Shown: positions 34,809 through 43,078 of the stretch, in pieces
Numbering within the stretch: the first letter of the stretch is position 1
How the letters are laid out: each line of letters begins with the position of its first letter
Assembly: GCA_963788055.1 (NCBI GenBank)
Contig: CAWBFA010000002.1
Span: forward strand, 1 to 64,000
From: JACCTU01 sp963788055
GTDB taxonomy: Bacteria > Actinomycetota > Thermoleophilia > Gaiellales > Gaiellaceae
DNA: 64,000 bases
Direction of reading: 5' to 3'
Notes under the pieces: generated by a model
What the model was told of the DNA's origin: nothing
The model's input: the letters and a program-made list of their open reading frames with translations, nothing else
The model's database searches: none
Made by a program: the position numbers and the translations under genes

Positions 34809-35330
34809 TCACTGGTTGATCTTGACGACCTTGCCCAGGATGTTGGCCCTGGGCACCGGCCCCCACTCGCGGGAGTCGCAGGAGTGGGCGCGGTTGTCGC
34901 CGAGGACGAAGTAGCCGCCGGTGATGTGATGCAACGGATAGGTCTTCCGGTCGAGGCGTTCAGGAGCGAGGTACGGCTCGGCGAGCTTCCGGCCGTTGAC
35001 GTAGATCACGCCGGCTTTCTCCTCCCAGGTCTGGCCGGGCAGCGCGATCACGCGCTTGAAGTAGACCCCACCGAATCCGCAACGCTCCTCTGCATGCGGC
35101 GGCGCCTCCAAAACGATGATGTCACCGCGCTCCGGCCGGTCTTCCCCATAGGCCCGCACTCGCACTCGGGCGTTCCGACGGTCTTCGCAACCAGGCTTCG
35201 GCCGCCCGCAGTGAATCGTCGGCTCCATAGCGGAGGTGGGCACCTCGTAGGAGCGCCCGCCGTCGCCGCACCCTGCCACCACGAGCAAGACCGCCAATGC
35301 AGCCGCGCGGCCGGATTCGGGCCCATTCAC
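34809..35330 (-). CDS. lepB: Signal peptidase I
   Basis: About 173 residues from GTG 35330, with GGGGAG upstream. Signal peptidase I removes signal peptides from exported proteins. An N-terminal helix (AAALAVLLVVAGCGDGG) looks like a lipoprotein-type signal with a Cys, unusual for this enzyme, which normally has a plain membrane anchor. The catalytic Ser lies in VPTSAMEPTI and the catalytic Lys in YFKRVIALPGQ. GGYFVLGDNRAHSCDSREWG is the conserved box E. The gene stands alone within the island, so it may be an additional copy rather than the housekeeping one. Confidence 0.85.
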   Translation of the reverse strand: MNGPESGRAAALAVLLVVAGCGDGGRSYEVPTSAMEPTIHCGRPKPGCEDRRNARVRVRAYGEDRPERGDIIVLEAPPHAEERCGFGGVYFKRVIALPGQTWEEKAGVIYVNGRKLAEPYLAPERLDRKTYPLHHITGGYFVLGDNRAHSCDSREWGPVPRANILGKVVKINQ

Positions 35331-35508
35331 TGGCGCACATTCTCCCCAACAGTTCAACCAAGCGCCATGCGAAACAGGACTCGTCTCGAAAACCGCATAT
35401 CGGGCTAGCGCAACGATGCGTGGGCCAGCGTGCGGGAATGTCCCTTGAGCACGAAGGCAGAAGAGCCTCGTTGTTTGACCCAGAAGCCAGCGTGACAGAC
35501 TTGTGCCC

Positions 35509-36141
35509 ATGCGTGAGCTGCGGCCGGGTGTCTGGCATTGGCAATCGTCGCATCCCGATTGGAGCGAGGAGCAGGAGTGGCCCGAGGCTGTCTCGTCGTA
35601 TGGGATCGAGCTCGGCACCGACTTCGTGTTGTTCGATCCGCTCGCCGTTCCCGACGAGCTACGTGAGCGCGCGACCGCCGTCGTCCTGACAGCGCCGTAC
35701 CACGAGCGCGATGCCCGTCGACTCGGCCTCCCGGTGCACACGCCGCCCGCAGACACCTGGCAGGACTGGGTCGAGAAGTTCGGCATCGACCCCGACCGCG
35801 TGCGCGGCATGGAGAGTGAGGACCTTGCCTGGCTGCGCGCGGGCGGAGGCGAAGGACACTTTCACGGTCCCGGAGCGTGGCCGTTCGGCATCAACGCGTA
35901 CGCGGGCCGCGAGGACAACGATCTCATCCTCTGGCTCCCGTCGATCGGCGCGATCGTCACCGGCGACTCGCTCTCCGACTTCGGCGACGGACTGGACATC
36001 TGGATCGCCGATCGCAAGCAGGTGACGCGCGACGATGTCGTCCAACGGCTCCGTCCGCTGCTCGACCTGCCGGTCGAGCTCGTGCTGCCCGCACACGGCG
36101 AGCCGACGGATCGCGCGGCGCTCGAGCGCGTGCTCTCGTGA
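35509..36141 (+). CDS. Metallo-beta-lactamase-fold-like hydrolase
   Basis: The 210-residue protein (ATG 35509; a GTG two codons earlier is possible) begins MRELRPGVWHWQSSHPDW. GTDFVLFDPLAVP, AVVLTAPYHERDAR, GAIVTGDSLSDFGDG and VLPAHGEPTDR follow the strand-loop order of metallo-beta-lactamase-fold proteins (TAxxHxRD, GD, HGE). The first His cluster is weak (only YHERD), so metal binding may be altered. The substrate is unknown. Confidence 0.65.
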   Translation: MRELRPGVWHWQSSHPDWSEEQEWPEAVSSYGIELGTDFVLFDPLAVPDELRERATAVVLTAPYHERDARRLGLPVHTPPADTWQDWVEKFGIDPDRVRGMESEDLAWLRAGGGEGHFHGPGAWPFGINAYAGREDNDLILWLPSIGAIVTGDSLSDFGDGLDIWIADRKQVTRDDVVQRLRPLLDLPVELVLPAHGEPTDRAALERVLS

Positions 36142-36251
36142 GCGGTGCCGGCAGGATTCAGAGGCTCAGGCGACGTGGCGGCTTTCTGGGCAAGCGTCCT
36201 CTTCCTCGACTCGCCGACGACCTTGCATCGCCCAGTCAATGCCGTCTGTTC

Positions 36252-36283
36252 GCTTTCCCCGGCCCTGTAACACCGGGGAAAGC
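36252..36283. terminator. Hairpin between convergent genes
   Basis: GCTTTCCCCGG and CCGGGGAAAGC are a perfect 11-bp inverted repeat with a 10-base loop, placed between the end of the 35509 gene and the end of the minus-strand HEPN gene. There is no T-run, so it may be a bidirectional terminator or simply a stable hairpin. Confidence 0.5.
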
Positions 36284-36317
36284 ATGAAAAAACTGCACTC
36301 AGGCTCTTAGCGCTCCC

Positions 36318-36820
36318 TTAGGAGAGTGACGTCTCGAACCGATCGACCAACCATTCGACAAGATCCGTTACGACAACGTAGTAGCCGTCAAAGGAGCGAG
36401 GTCCTCCGCCAAAACTGGTGCCGTGGGCGATCCCGTTCCTGATGCCGACCAGGGCATCGATCTGGTCGCCGCGGTTGTCGACAGCGAACCACTCGGAGAG
36501 CTCTTCTGACCAGTGTTCAATGAAACGCGCCACGAAGGCCAGAATCTCGCCCTCCTTCGGGTTTCTGCCAAAGCGCTCGAGGTAGGTGAGACCGTGCTGG
36601 CGAGCTTCGGCTACGCCCCGGCGATGGACGAGACTTCGGCCTGAGAAGAGCAGTGACTGCTCGAGGAAGCCTGCGAGCTGTATGTACGCATAGCGGTACA
36701 TGTCTGCGCGGATGTCCTCTCCCTCGGGATCTCCTCACAGCGAGCGATCAGCGCGTCTAATTGGCGCTTGAGGCGCTTCGTCTCCGTCTGCGCAGTAGGC
36801 GAGTAGGTGGCGCTACCCAC
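36318..36820 (-). pseudogene. HEPN-domain protein (RiboL-PSP-HEPN-like), frameshifted
   Basis: A GTG at 36820 opens GSATYSPTAQTETKRLKRQL. One base near 36725 shifts the frame, after which EGEDIRADMYRYAYIQLAGF, LVHRRGVAEARQHG, EWFAVDNRGDQIDALVGIRN and GIAHGTSFGGG continue to 36318. RNGIAH is the HEPN R-x4-6-H motif, found in RNases of abortive-infection and toxin systems and in related non-catalytic proteins. Both halves are well preserved, so an indel error is as likely as decay. The end of another small protein lies just upstream. Confidence 0.6.
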
Positions 36821-36827
36821 TTGAAGC

Positions 36828-36932
36828 TCAGCTGACGTTGGCGAACGCGGCCTCAGCCATGGCGAATCGAGTCTTGACCCGCTCTTCGTCTGCGGTCGCG
36901 CGGCCGACGGCTTTTAGGAACGCCTCGTCTGC
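36828..36932 (-). pseudogene. C-terminal fragment upstream of the HEPN gene
   Basis: The minus strand reads VADEAFLKAVGRATADEERV, then KTRFAMAEAAFANVS-stop, eight bases before the HEPN start. It has no start codon and is cut at about 36932, where the integrase remnant begins on the other strand. It may be the tail of the HEPN gene's operon partner, lost when the element recombined. Confidence 0.35.
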
Positions 36933-36934
36933 TA

Positions 36935-37040
36935 CTTGATGAACCACTCCCGGATCGACACGACGCAGGTCTACCTGCGGGCGCTCAATCGATCCCAGGC
37001 GATGGAGGCTGTCCGAGTACCTCTCGTGGGGCCCCGGATC
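36935..37040 (+). pseudogene. Tyrosine recombinase C-terminal remnant next to tRNA-Glu
   Basis: MNHSRIDTTQVYLRALNRSQ is the last part of a tyrosine recombinase: H-S-x-I-D-T-T-Q-x-Y, where Tyr is the nucleophile. It ends about 20 bases before the tRNA-Glu 3' end, the standard position for an integrase that uses this tRNA as attachment site. Everything upstream of the GHS box is missing. Confidence 0.7.
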
Positions 37041-37058
37041 ACAGCCGTTTACTGGAAA

Positions 37059-37130
37059 GGCCCATACGGGATTCGAACCCGTGCCGCCGCCGTGAGAGGG
37101 CGGTGTCCTAGGCCACTAGACGAATGGGCC
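37059..37130 (-). tRNA. tRNA-Glu (anticodon CTC)
   Basis: The minus strand folds into a cloverleaf: acceptor GGCCCAT/ATGGGCC, anticodon stem CCGCC/GGCGG with loop CTCTCAC giving anticodon CUC (Glu), and T-arm ACGGG-TTCGAAT-CCCGT. CCA is not encoded. Its 3' end (37059 side) is the attachment sequence repeated at 31241, 10369 and 6007. Confidence 0.95.
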
Positions 37131-37152
37131 GTGGCGGGGCCAGTGTAGCGGG

Positions 37153-37446
37153 CTAGCTGATTCGCGCGAACCGCTGGACAGCGGCCAGCAGTTCCTCGGA
37201 CTTCTCCGCTGCGGCTCTCTTGTCGCCGGAGGCGAGGGCATCCGTGACGCAGTGCCGTACGTGCTCGTCGAGCACTTCCAGGGCGACGCTCTCGAGCGCT
37301 TTGGAGACAGCGCCGATCTGCGTGAGCAGGTCCATGCAGTAGCGGTCGTCCTCGACCATCTTCTCGATCCCGCGGACCTGGCCCTCGATGCGGCGCAGCC
37401 GCTTGCCGAGCGCTTCCTTGTCGTATCCGTGGCCGTCGTGGGTCAC
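37153..37446 (-). CDS. csoR: CsoR-family copper-sensing repressor
   Basis: The 97-residue protein starts at GTG 37446, overlapping the copA stop by GTGA. CsoR proteins are all-helical tetramers that release DNA when Cu(I) binds. RLRRIEGQVRGIEKMVEDDR is the diagnostic first helix, with YCMDLLTQIGAV (first Cys) and HVRHCVTDA (His and second Cys) giving the C-H-C copper site. It is the last gene of copZ-copA-csoR, so it should control its own operon through the TACCCCC-T-GGGGGTA operator at 39695. Confidence 0.9.
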   Translation of the reverse strand: MTHDGHGYDKEALGKRLRRIEGQVRGIEKMVEDDRYCMDLLTQIGAVSKALESVALEVLDEHVRHCVTDALASGDKRAAAEKSEELLAAVQRFARIS

Positions 37447-39485
37447 GTGCGCACGCTCCTGAATCGACGAAGACGAAGTGAGTTCGTGACGACGAAGATC
37501 GACGAGAAGGCCATCGCGGCGGCTGCGACGATCGGGTTCAGCAGGCCCGCGACGGCGAGCGGGATCGCCGCGACGTTGTAGGCGAAGGCCCAGAAGAGGT
37601 TGCCCTTGATCGTCCCGAGCGTCTTGCGCGCGAGGCGGATCGCGTCCCCGGCGGCGCGCAGGTCGCCCGAGACGAGCGTGACGTCGCTCGCCTCGATCGC
37701 GACGTCGGTTCCGGTGCCGATCGCGATCCCGAGGTCGGCCTGGGCGAGCGCGGGCGCGTCGTTGATCCCGTCGCCGACCATCGCGACGACCTCGCCGGAG
37801 TCCTGCAGATGCCGGATCTCGTCCACCTTGCCTCCGGGGAGCACGCCGGCGACGACGCGCTCGATCCCGACCTCGTTCGCAACGCGACGCGCCGTCTCCT
37901 CGACGTCACCGCTCAGCAGCACGGGGGTGAGGCCGAGTGCGCGCAGCTCGGAGATTGCCTCGCGGCTCGTCGGCTTGACCGTGTCCTCGAGCTCGAGCGT
38001 GCCGAGGCGCTTGCCGTCGACGTCGACGCCGTCACGGCCGATCGTGACGCGCCGCTCCTCGACGATCCCCGTGACGCCCTCGCCCGGGACGTTTCGGAAC
38101 TCCGTGACGTCCGGGAGCGACTCGAAGCGCGCCCGCGCGGCCTCGGCGACCGCGCGACCCACGGGGTGCTCGCTGGCCGCCTCGACGGCGCCCGCGAGCC
38201 GGAGCACGTCGTCCGGCAGTCCGTTGACGAGCCGTAGGCGCCCTTCGGTCACGGTGCCGGTCTTGTCGAGCACGACGGTCGTGATCTTCCGCGTCTGCTC
38301 GAGCACTTCCGGACCTCGGATCAAGATGCCGAGCTGCGCGCCGCGGCCGGTGCCGACCATCAACGCGGTGGGAGTCGCGAGACCGAGCGCGCACGGGCAC
38401 GCGATGATCAACACCGCGACTGCGGCCTCGAACGCGTCGGACGGCACGCCGGTAATCAACAGCCAGCCCGCAAGCGTGGCGAGCGAAAGCGCGAGCACGA
38501 CGGGAACGAAGACGGCAGAGACGCGATCGGCGAGCCGTTGCACGTCGGCTTTGCCCGACTGCGCTTCGGCAACGAGCCGCGCGATCTGCGCGAGCGCCGT
38601 CTCCGCACCGACGCGGGTCGCACGGACGACGAGCCGCCCGTAGGTGTTGACGGTCGCGCCTGCAACGTCCGAACCTGCGCTCACCTCGACGGGAACCGGC
38701 TCGCCGGTCAGCATCGCCTGGTCGACCGCGGACTCGCCCTCCTCGACGATGCCGTCGGTCGCGATCTTCTCTCCGGGGCGCACGACGAAGCGATCGCCGA
38801 CTTCGAGCGCGTCGACGTTGACGACGAACTCCTGCCCGTCTCTCAGCACGCGCGCCTCCTTGGCTCCGAGCTCGAGGAGCGCACGGATCGCCGCGACCGG
38901 ACCTGCGCCGCGCGCTCGACTCGAGCCAACGGCCGAGGAGGATCAGCGTCGTGATGATCGCGCCGACCTCGAAGTACGTCTCGCCTGTGCCGAGCGCGAG
39001 CGCGACCACCGACCACGTCCAGGCCGCGAGTGTGCCGATCGAGATGAGCGTGTCCATCGTCGCGGCGCCGTGGCGCGCGTTCATCAGTGCGGCGCGATGG
39101 AATGGCAGGCCTGCCCAGAGGACCACGGGCGTCGCGAGCGCAAGTGAGAGCCACTCCCAACCGGCGAACTGGAGCGGTGGGAGCATCAGCGCCACCAGTG
39201 GGGCAGAGAGAAGCGCGGCGACGACGAGCCGCACGGGTCGTTCCCTTGCTCGCGAGTGCGCCTACCCGATGCGGGCGCCGCGTGATAACCGGCCGCCTCG
39301 ACTGCGGCCAGGAGATCCTTCAGCGCGACGCTCTCTGGATCGAACCGGACACGCGCAGACTCGGTCGCGAGGTTGACCGCCGCGTCGACGCTCTCGAGCT
39401 TGTTCAGCTTGCGCTCGACCCGGGAGACGCACGCCGCGCACGTCATCCCCTCGATCTCGAGCGTGACGGACGACGGCGCGCTCAC
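37443..39485 (-). CDS. copA: Copper-exporting P1B-type ATPase, with two frame breaks
   Basis: CopA pumps Cu(I) out of the cytoplasm. The gene starts at GTG 39485. An N-terminal metal-binding domain has EGMTCAACVSRVERKLN. The frame breaks near 39250 and resumes with membrane helices (LVVAALLSAPLVALM, then IISIGT-type helices). It breaks again near 38915 and resumes through LTGEPVPVEV, VLIIACPCALGLATPTALM (CPC copper site), VVLDKTGTVTEG (phosphorylated Asp) and MVGDGINDAPALAQADLGIA. About 680 residues when joined, normal for CopA. The two single-base breaks look like indel errors, since every motif is intact. It lies between copZ and csoR with GTGA overlaps on both sides. Confidence 0.9.
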
Positions 39486-39684
39486 GCCGCCTCGTACCCC
39501 GCTTCTCTGATCGCCTCTCGAACGGCGGCGTCGTCGACGCCTTCTCCGCGGACGACGACCTGCTTCGTCGAGAGCTCGGCCTCGACGACGGTCGACGCCT
39601 GGAATCTCGCGAGATCTCGCGCTCCACTGCAGCGGTGCAGTTGCCGCAGTGCATCGCGGGGACGGTATAGGTGAGGGTGCTCAT
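39482..39684 (-). CDS. copZ: Copper chaperone, CopZ-like, with one frame break
   Basis: This protein of about 66 residues delivers Cu(I) to CopA. ATG 39684 opens STLTYTVPAMHCGNCTAAVE with the MxCxxC metal motif. A frame change near 39600 leads to ASTVVEAELSTKQVVVRGEG and AAVREAIREAGYEAA-stop, completing the ferredoxin-like fold. The stop overlaps the copA GTG. A TATAGT -10-like box ends six bases before the ATG, so the transcript is probably leaderless. The ATG overlaps that of the divergent gene (CATG). Confidence 0.85.
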
Positions 39685-40714
39685 GCGCCTACTATACCCC
39701 CTGGGGGTACTTCTCGCCGTGGGGCTCGCGCTCGCCGGGCCGAGCGCGAGCCACGGTCTGTTTCTCGGCGCGCCCGAGCTTCGCGTGCCGGTCGGCTACA
39801 CCGCCCAGCGCTATGCCAGCGGACTGAAGCGCCCGACGGCGATGGCCTTCGGCCCCGACGGCCGTCTCTACGCCGCGCAGGAGACCGGTCAGATCCTCGT
39901 CGTGGGCGCGGGGAGCGCGAAGCCGCGTGTCCTCGCGCGCGGGTTTCAGACGCCCCTCGGCCTCGCGTGGAGCGGTGCTCGCCTCTTCGTCTCCTCGCGC
40001 GGACGGATCGATAGCCTGGACCTCGTCGACAAGACCCTTCGTGCGCGTCGCACGGTCGTCAAGGGATTGCCGTACGGCCGCCACCAGCAGGACAACGTCG
40101 TGGTGGGCGGCGACGGCCGCCTCTACTTCGGCTCGGGGTCGACGTGCGACGCATGCAAAGAGAAGGACTCGCGGAGCGCGACGATCCTCTCTGTGCTTCC
40201 GAGCGGCAGCGGCCTGCGCGTCGTTGCGAGAGGGCTGCGCAATCCGTACGGGCTCGCGTTCCAACCGGGGACCGGTCGGCTGTACGCGACCGTGAACGGC
40301 CGTGACGACCTCGGCGAGCAGGAGCCCGCCGAGATGCTGGTCGAGGTCGCCCAGGGTCGCAACTTCGGCTGGCCGGGCTGCTGGCCGAGCTGGGCGCGAA
40401 AACGACTCGCCGGCACCGGCTGCGCGCAGGTCACACCGCCGGTCGCGTACCTCGAGCCGCGCTCCGGTGCAGGTGGGATCGCGTTCGCGCGCGACGGACG
40501 CACTGCCTATGTCGCGCTCTGGGGTCAGTACTTCGGCAGGAAGCACGGTCGCACGATCGTGCGTCTCACGTTCGACGCGGACGGCCGCGTCGTGCGGCAG
40601 CTGGTCTTCGCGCGCGGCTTCGACCATCCGCTCGCGGTTCTCGTCGCCCGCGACGCCGCGCTGCTCGTCTCCGACTGGGGCACCGGGCGCATCTATCGAA
40701 TCGCCCGAAAGTAG
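39683..40714 (+). CDS. Secreted PQQ-dependent sugar (sorbosone/glucose) dehydrogenase-like
   Basis: 343 residues from ATG 39683; a GTG four codons earlier is possible. A signal peptide (LYPLGVLLAVGLALAGPSAS) leads into a six-bladed propeller: GYTAQRYASGLKRPTAMAFG, VVARGLRNPYGLAFQPGTG, NFGWPGCWPSW, GAGGIAFARDGRTAYVALWG and FDHPLAVLVARDAALLVSDW. These are typical of the soluble glucose/sorbosone dehydrogenase family, which binds PQQ and oxidises sugars outside the cell. The CxxC pair in TCDACKEKDS is unusual. The CsoR operator lies in its signal-peptide codons. Confidence 0.85.
   Translation: MRLLYPLGVLLAVGLALAGPSASHGLFLGAPELRVPVGYTAQRYASGLKRPTAMAFGPDGRLYAAQETGQILVVGAGSAKPRVLARGFQTPLGLAWSGARLFVSSRGRIDSLDLVDKTLRARRTVVKGLPYGRHQQDNVVVGGDGRLYFGSGSTCDACKEKDSRSATILSVLPSGSGLRVVARGLRNPYGLAFQPGTGRLYATVNGRDDLGEQEPAEMLVEVAQGRNFGWPGCWPSWARKRLAGTGCAQVTPPVAYLEPRSGAGGIAFARDGRTAYVALWGQYFGRKHGRTIVRLTFDADGRVVRQLVFARGFDHPLAVLVARDAALLVSDWGTGRIYRIARK
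39691..39709 (-). promoter_or_regulatory. CsoR operator overlapping the copZ -10 box
   Basis: TACCCCC-T-GGGGGTA (39695-39709) is a perfect 7-1-7 palindrome and matches the known CsoR/GC-rich operator type. On the minus strand it runs directly into TATAGT (39691-39696), then AGGCGC-ATG. Repressor bound here would cover the -10 region of copZ. No good -35 box is seen. The site lies inside codons 4-9 of the divergent dehydrogenase gene. Confidence 0.8.
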
Positions 40715-40715
40715 A

Positions 40716-40738
40716 AGAGGGGGCCGTGAGCCCCCTCT
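40716..40738. terminator. Bidirectional terminator hairpin
   Basis: AGAGGGGGC-CGTGA-GCCCCCTCT is a perfect 9-bp stem with a 5-base loop between the convergent dehydrogenase and coiled-coil genes. It is followed by CTCGTTCTC rather than a clean T-run, but placement and stem strength support termination in both directions. Confidence 0.75.
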
Positions 40739-40745
40739 CTCGTTC

Positions 40746-42164
40746 TCAGACCTTCTCGGTCAGCGGTCGGCCGAGCTGCTTCTCCCACCAGTCCGACTCA
40801 CGCTGCTCGAACTGGCCCTGCAGCTGCCCGACGTAGTCCGCGAGCTGGTTCTCCTTCTTTCCGAGCCGTTCCTCGAGCTCCGCGACTTGCAGCTCCCGCC
40901 TCTCGAGCTTCTCCTCGCGGAGCTCAAGGTCGGCCTCGACGCGCGCTTCGCGCGCTTCGACCTCAGCCTCTCGCTCGTCCATCTCACGGATGCGATCCGA
41001 GAGTGATTCTTCCGTGGTGTTCAGGCGCTTCTCGCGGCGCTCGATGCGCTCGCGCTGCGACTGGAACAGCGCCTCGCCCGACTGGAGCTCGGCCTCGCGC
41101 GCGGCAAGCTCGCGCTCACGCTCGAGGATGGCCTCCTGCTTGTGCTCGAGCTCGGCGGCCTTGCCTTCGTCACGCTCGACGTGCCGTAGCGTCGCGAGCT
41201 GGCGGTTGAGCTCCGCCTCGCGCGCGGCCAGCTCCGTCTCTCGACGCTCGAGCAGGGCGACCTGCTCCGCCGTCTGCTGGTCGAACTGCCCGTACGACGC
41301 GGCCTTCGTGTCGAGCGAGCGCTCGGCGAACCGCACGCGCTCCTCGAGCTCGGACAGCTCACCTTCGCGCTTCTCGATCGTCTCTTCGCGCGCCGTGAGC
41401 CGGCCATCGACCTTTGCGAGCTCGCGCTGCTTGCCGAGCACCTGGGTCTCGCGCGTCGCGAGCTCCTCGTCGCGGTCGCCGAGACCGCTCTCGCGGACGG
41501 CAAGCGCGGCTTCGCGGGCCTCGACCTTGGCGAGCATCTCCTGCTCGCGCAGCTCGATCTCCTGTTCCGCCCGTGCGATCGTGCGCTCGCGCTGCGCGAT
41601 CGCGGCCTCCTGCTTCGCCAGTTCGGTCGCTGCTTCGGTGCGGCCGCGGTCCACGCTCGACAGCTCGCGGAACTTCGACTGGATCTGGCGCTCACGCTCT
41701 GCTGCGCGCGATTCGGCGTCGGCGATGTCGGCCTTCGCGGCTGCGATTCGCTGTTGCTCCTCGGCGAGTGAGTCGCCGCGCTCGAAAAGCTCCTGCTCGC
41801 GCGACGCGAGCTCGTTCTCGCGGGCAGCCAGCGACGCCGCGCGCTGATCCAGCTCAGCAGCTCGAAGGTTCAGGCCCTGGGGGCCGGCGAGCTCGCGCTC
41901 GAGCATCGCGGCCTGCTCGGCCATCGCGGCGCGGAGGTCTCGCTCACGGGCGAGCGCGGACGCAAGCTCGGCCCGGAACGCCTCGGTGTCGGCGGGCTCG
42001 GTCCCGTTCGAGTCGACCGGACTACCGGCGAGGACCGCCTCGGCGGCGACGTGTGCGGGAGCCTCGTGCGGCTCGGCAACTGCTTCGTCTTCCCGGCGCC
42101 GTTCGAGCTGGCGTCGGAGGCCGGTGCCGAACCCTTTGTCGGTGTCTGGGGTCGAGTCGTCCAC
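40746..42164 (-). CDS. Long coiled-coil protein at the end of the Tad operon
   Basis: The 472-residue protein starts with GTG. After an acidic N-terminal ~75 residues, nearly all the rest is a coiled coil built from repeats of the type A-x-REAELxxRE-x-EL (for example AAREAELNRQLATLR and ERELAAREAELQSGEALFQ). There is no membrane helix or signal peptide. The final ~60 residues (LEERLGKKENQLADYVGQLQ ... EKQLGRPLTEKV) could cap the coil. It is nine bases downstream of tadC in the same direction, so it is probably made with the pilus machine. A structural or polar-scaffold role is an inference. Confidence 0.7.
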   Translation of the reverse strand: MDDSTPDTDKGFGTGLRRQLERRREDEAVAEPHEAPAHVAAEAVLAGSPVDSNGTEPADTEAFRAELASALARERDLRAAMAEQAAMLERELAGPQGLNLRAAELDQRAASLAARENELASREQELFERGDSLAEEQQRIAAAKADIADAESRAAERERQIQSKFRELSSVDRGRTEAATELAKQEAAIAQRERTIARAEQEIELREQEMLAKVEAREAALAVRESGLGDRDEELATRETQVLGKQRELAKVDGRLTAREETIEKREGELSELEERVRFAERSLDTKAASYGQFDQQTAEQVALLERRETELAAREAELNRQLATLRHVERDEGKAAELEHKQEAILERERELAAREAELQSGEALFQSQRERIERREKRLNTTEESLSDRIREMDEREAEVEAREARVEADLELREEKLERRELQVAELEERLGKKENQLADYVGQLQGQFEQRESDWWEKQLGRPLTEKV

Positions 42165-42172
42165 GATGCCTC

Positions 42173-43075
42173 CTAGAAGATCTCGTTGATCGTCAGCATT
42201 GCGGGACCGAGGATGACGAGGAACATCGCCGGGAAGATGAAGAGGACAGTCGGGAAGAGCATCTTGATCGGCGCCTTCATCGCCTTCTCTTCAGCGGCGG
42301 CTTGACGGCGCTCGCGGGTGTCCGCGGCCTGGACCTTCAGGATCCGGCCGAGCGAGATTCCGAGATGGTCGGCCTGGATGATCGCGCGCGTGAAGTGGCC
42401 GACCTCGGGTGCTGCGGCGCGCTCCGAGAGCTTCTTGAGCGCGTCGTGGCGGCTCTCGCCGATCCGCATCTCGTTGAGCGTGAGCGTGAACTCCTCGACG
42501 AGCGGGCCGTCGAGATGCTCGGTGAGCTTCGCGATCGCACCGTCGAAGCCGAGTCCGGCCTCGACGCTGACCGCGAGCAGGTCGAGAGCGTCCGGCAACT
42601 GGATCCGCAGCGCCTCGCGGCGGCTCCGGATCTTCATCGTCAACACCATGCCGGGGAGGGCGAAGCCGATGAACGTGCAGAGGAACGCGAACGGAAACGC
42701 GGCCAGAGGGCCCCCGACCGAGCTGCCCATGACGACGCCGAAGAACAGCCCACCGATGGCCAGCCCGGCCTTCGTCGCGAGGAACGCGGTTGGCGTGACC
42801 TTGCGCGCGAGCCCGGCGCTGAGGAGCTTCCCCTCGACCGTCTCGACCGTCATCCGCGGGTTCAGCTTCAGGGTGATGCGCGCGAGGCGCGCGACTCCGG
42901 GTGCCAACACGCGCTCGCGGAACTTGAGCTGGTCGATACCGGTGCGCTGGGACTCGCCGTAGCGCGCGGCCCGGTTGAGCGCGACGGAGCGCTGGCGCGC
43001 CGTGGCCGTGGCCGACTGCGCCACGACGTAGATCGAGATGGCGAAGAGCACGAGACCGAACAGCAGCACGAGCAT
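42173..43075 (-). CDS. tadC: Tad pilus inner-membrane platform protein TadC
   Basis: 300 residues. It opens with one helix (VLLFGLVLFAISIYVVAQS). The T2SSF domain in the middle has LQLPDALDLLAVSVEAGLGFD-like spacing (QLPDALDLLAVSVEAG), then EMRIGESRHDALKKL and FTRAIIQADHLGISLGRIL. Two more helices end the protein (LFPTVLFIFPAMFLVILGPA). It pairs with TadB to form the platform that couples the TadA ATPase to pilin assembly. The gene sits four bases after the tadB stop. Confidence 0.9.
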   Translation of the reverse strand: MLVLLFGLVLFAISIYVVAQSATATARQRSVALNRAARYGESQRTGIDQLKFRERVLAPGVARLARITLKLNPRMTVETVEGKLLSAGLARKVTPTAFLATKAGLAIGGLFFGVVMGSSVGGPLAAFPFAFLCTFIGFALPGMVLTMKIRSRREALRIQLPDALDLLAVSVEAGLGFDGAIAKLTEHLDGPLVEEFTLTLNEMRIGESRHDALKKLSERAAAPEVGHFTRAIIQADHLGISLGRILKVQAADTRERRQAAAEEKAMKAPIKMLFPTVLFIFPAMFLVILGPAMLTINEIF

Positions 43076-43078
43076 CAG

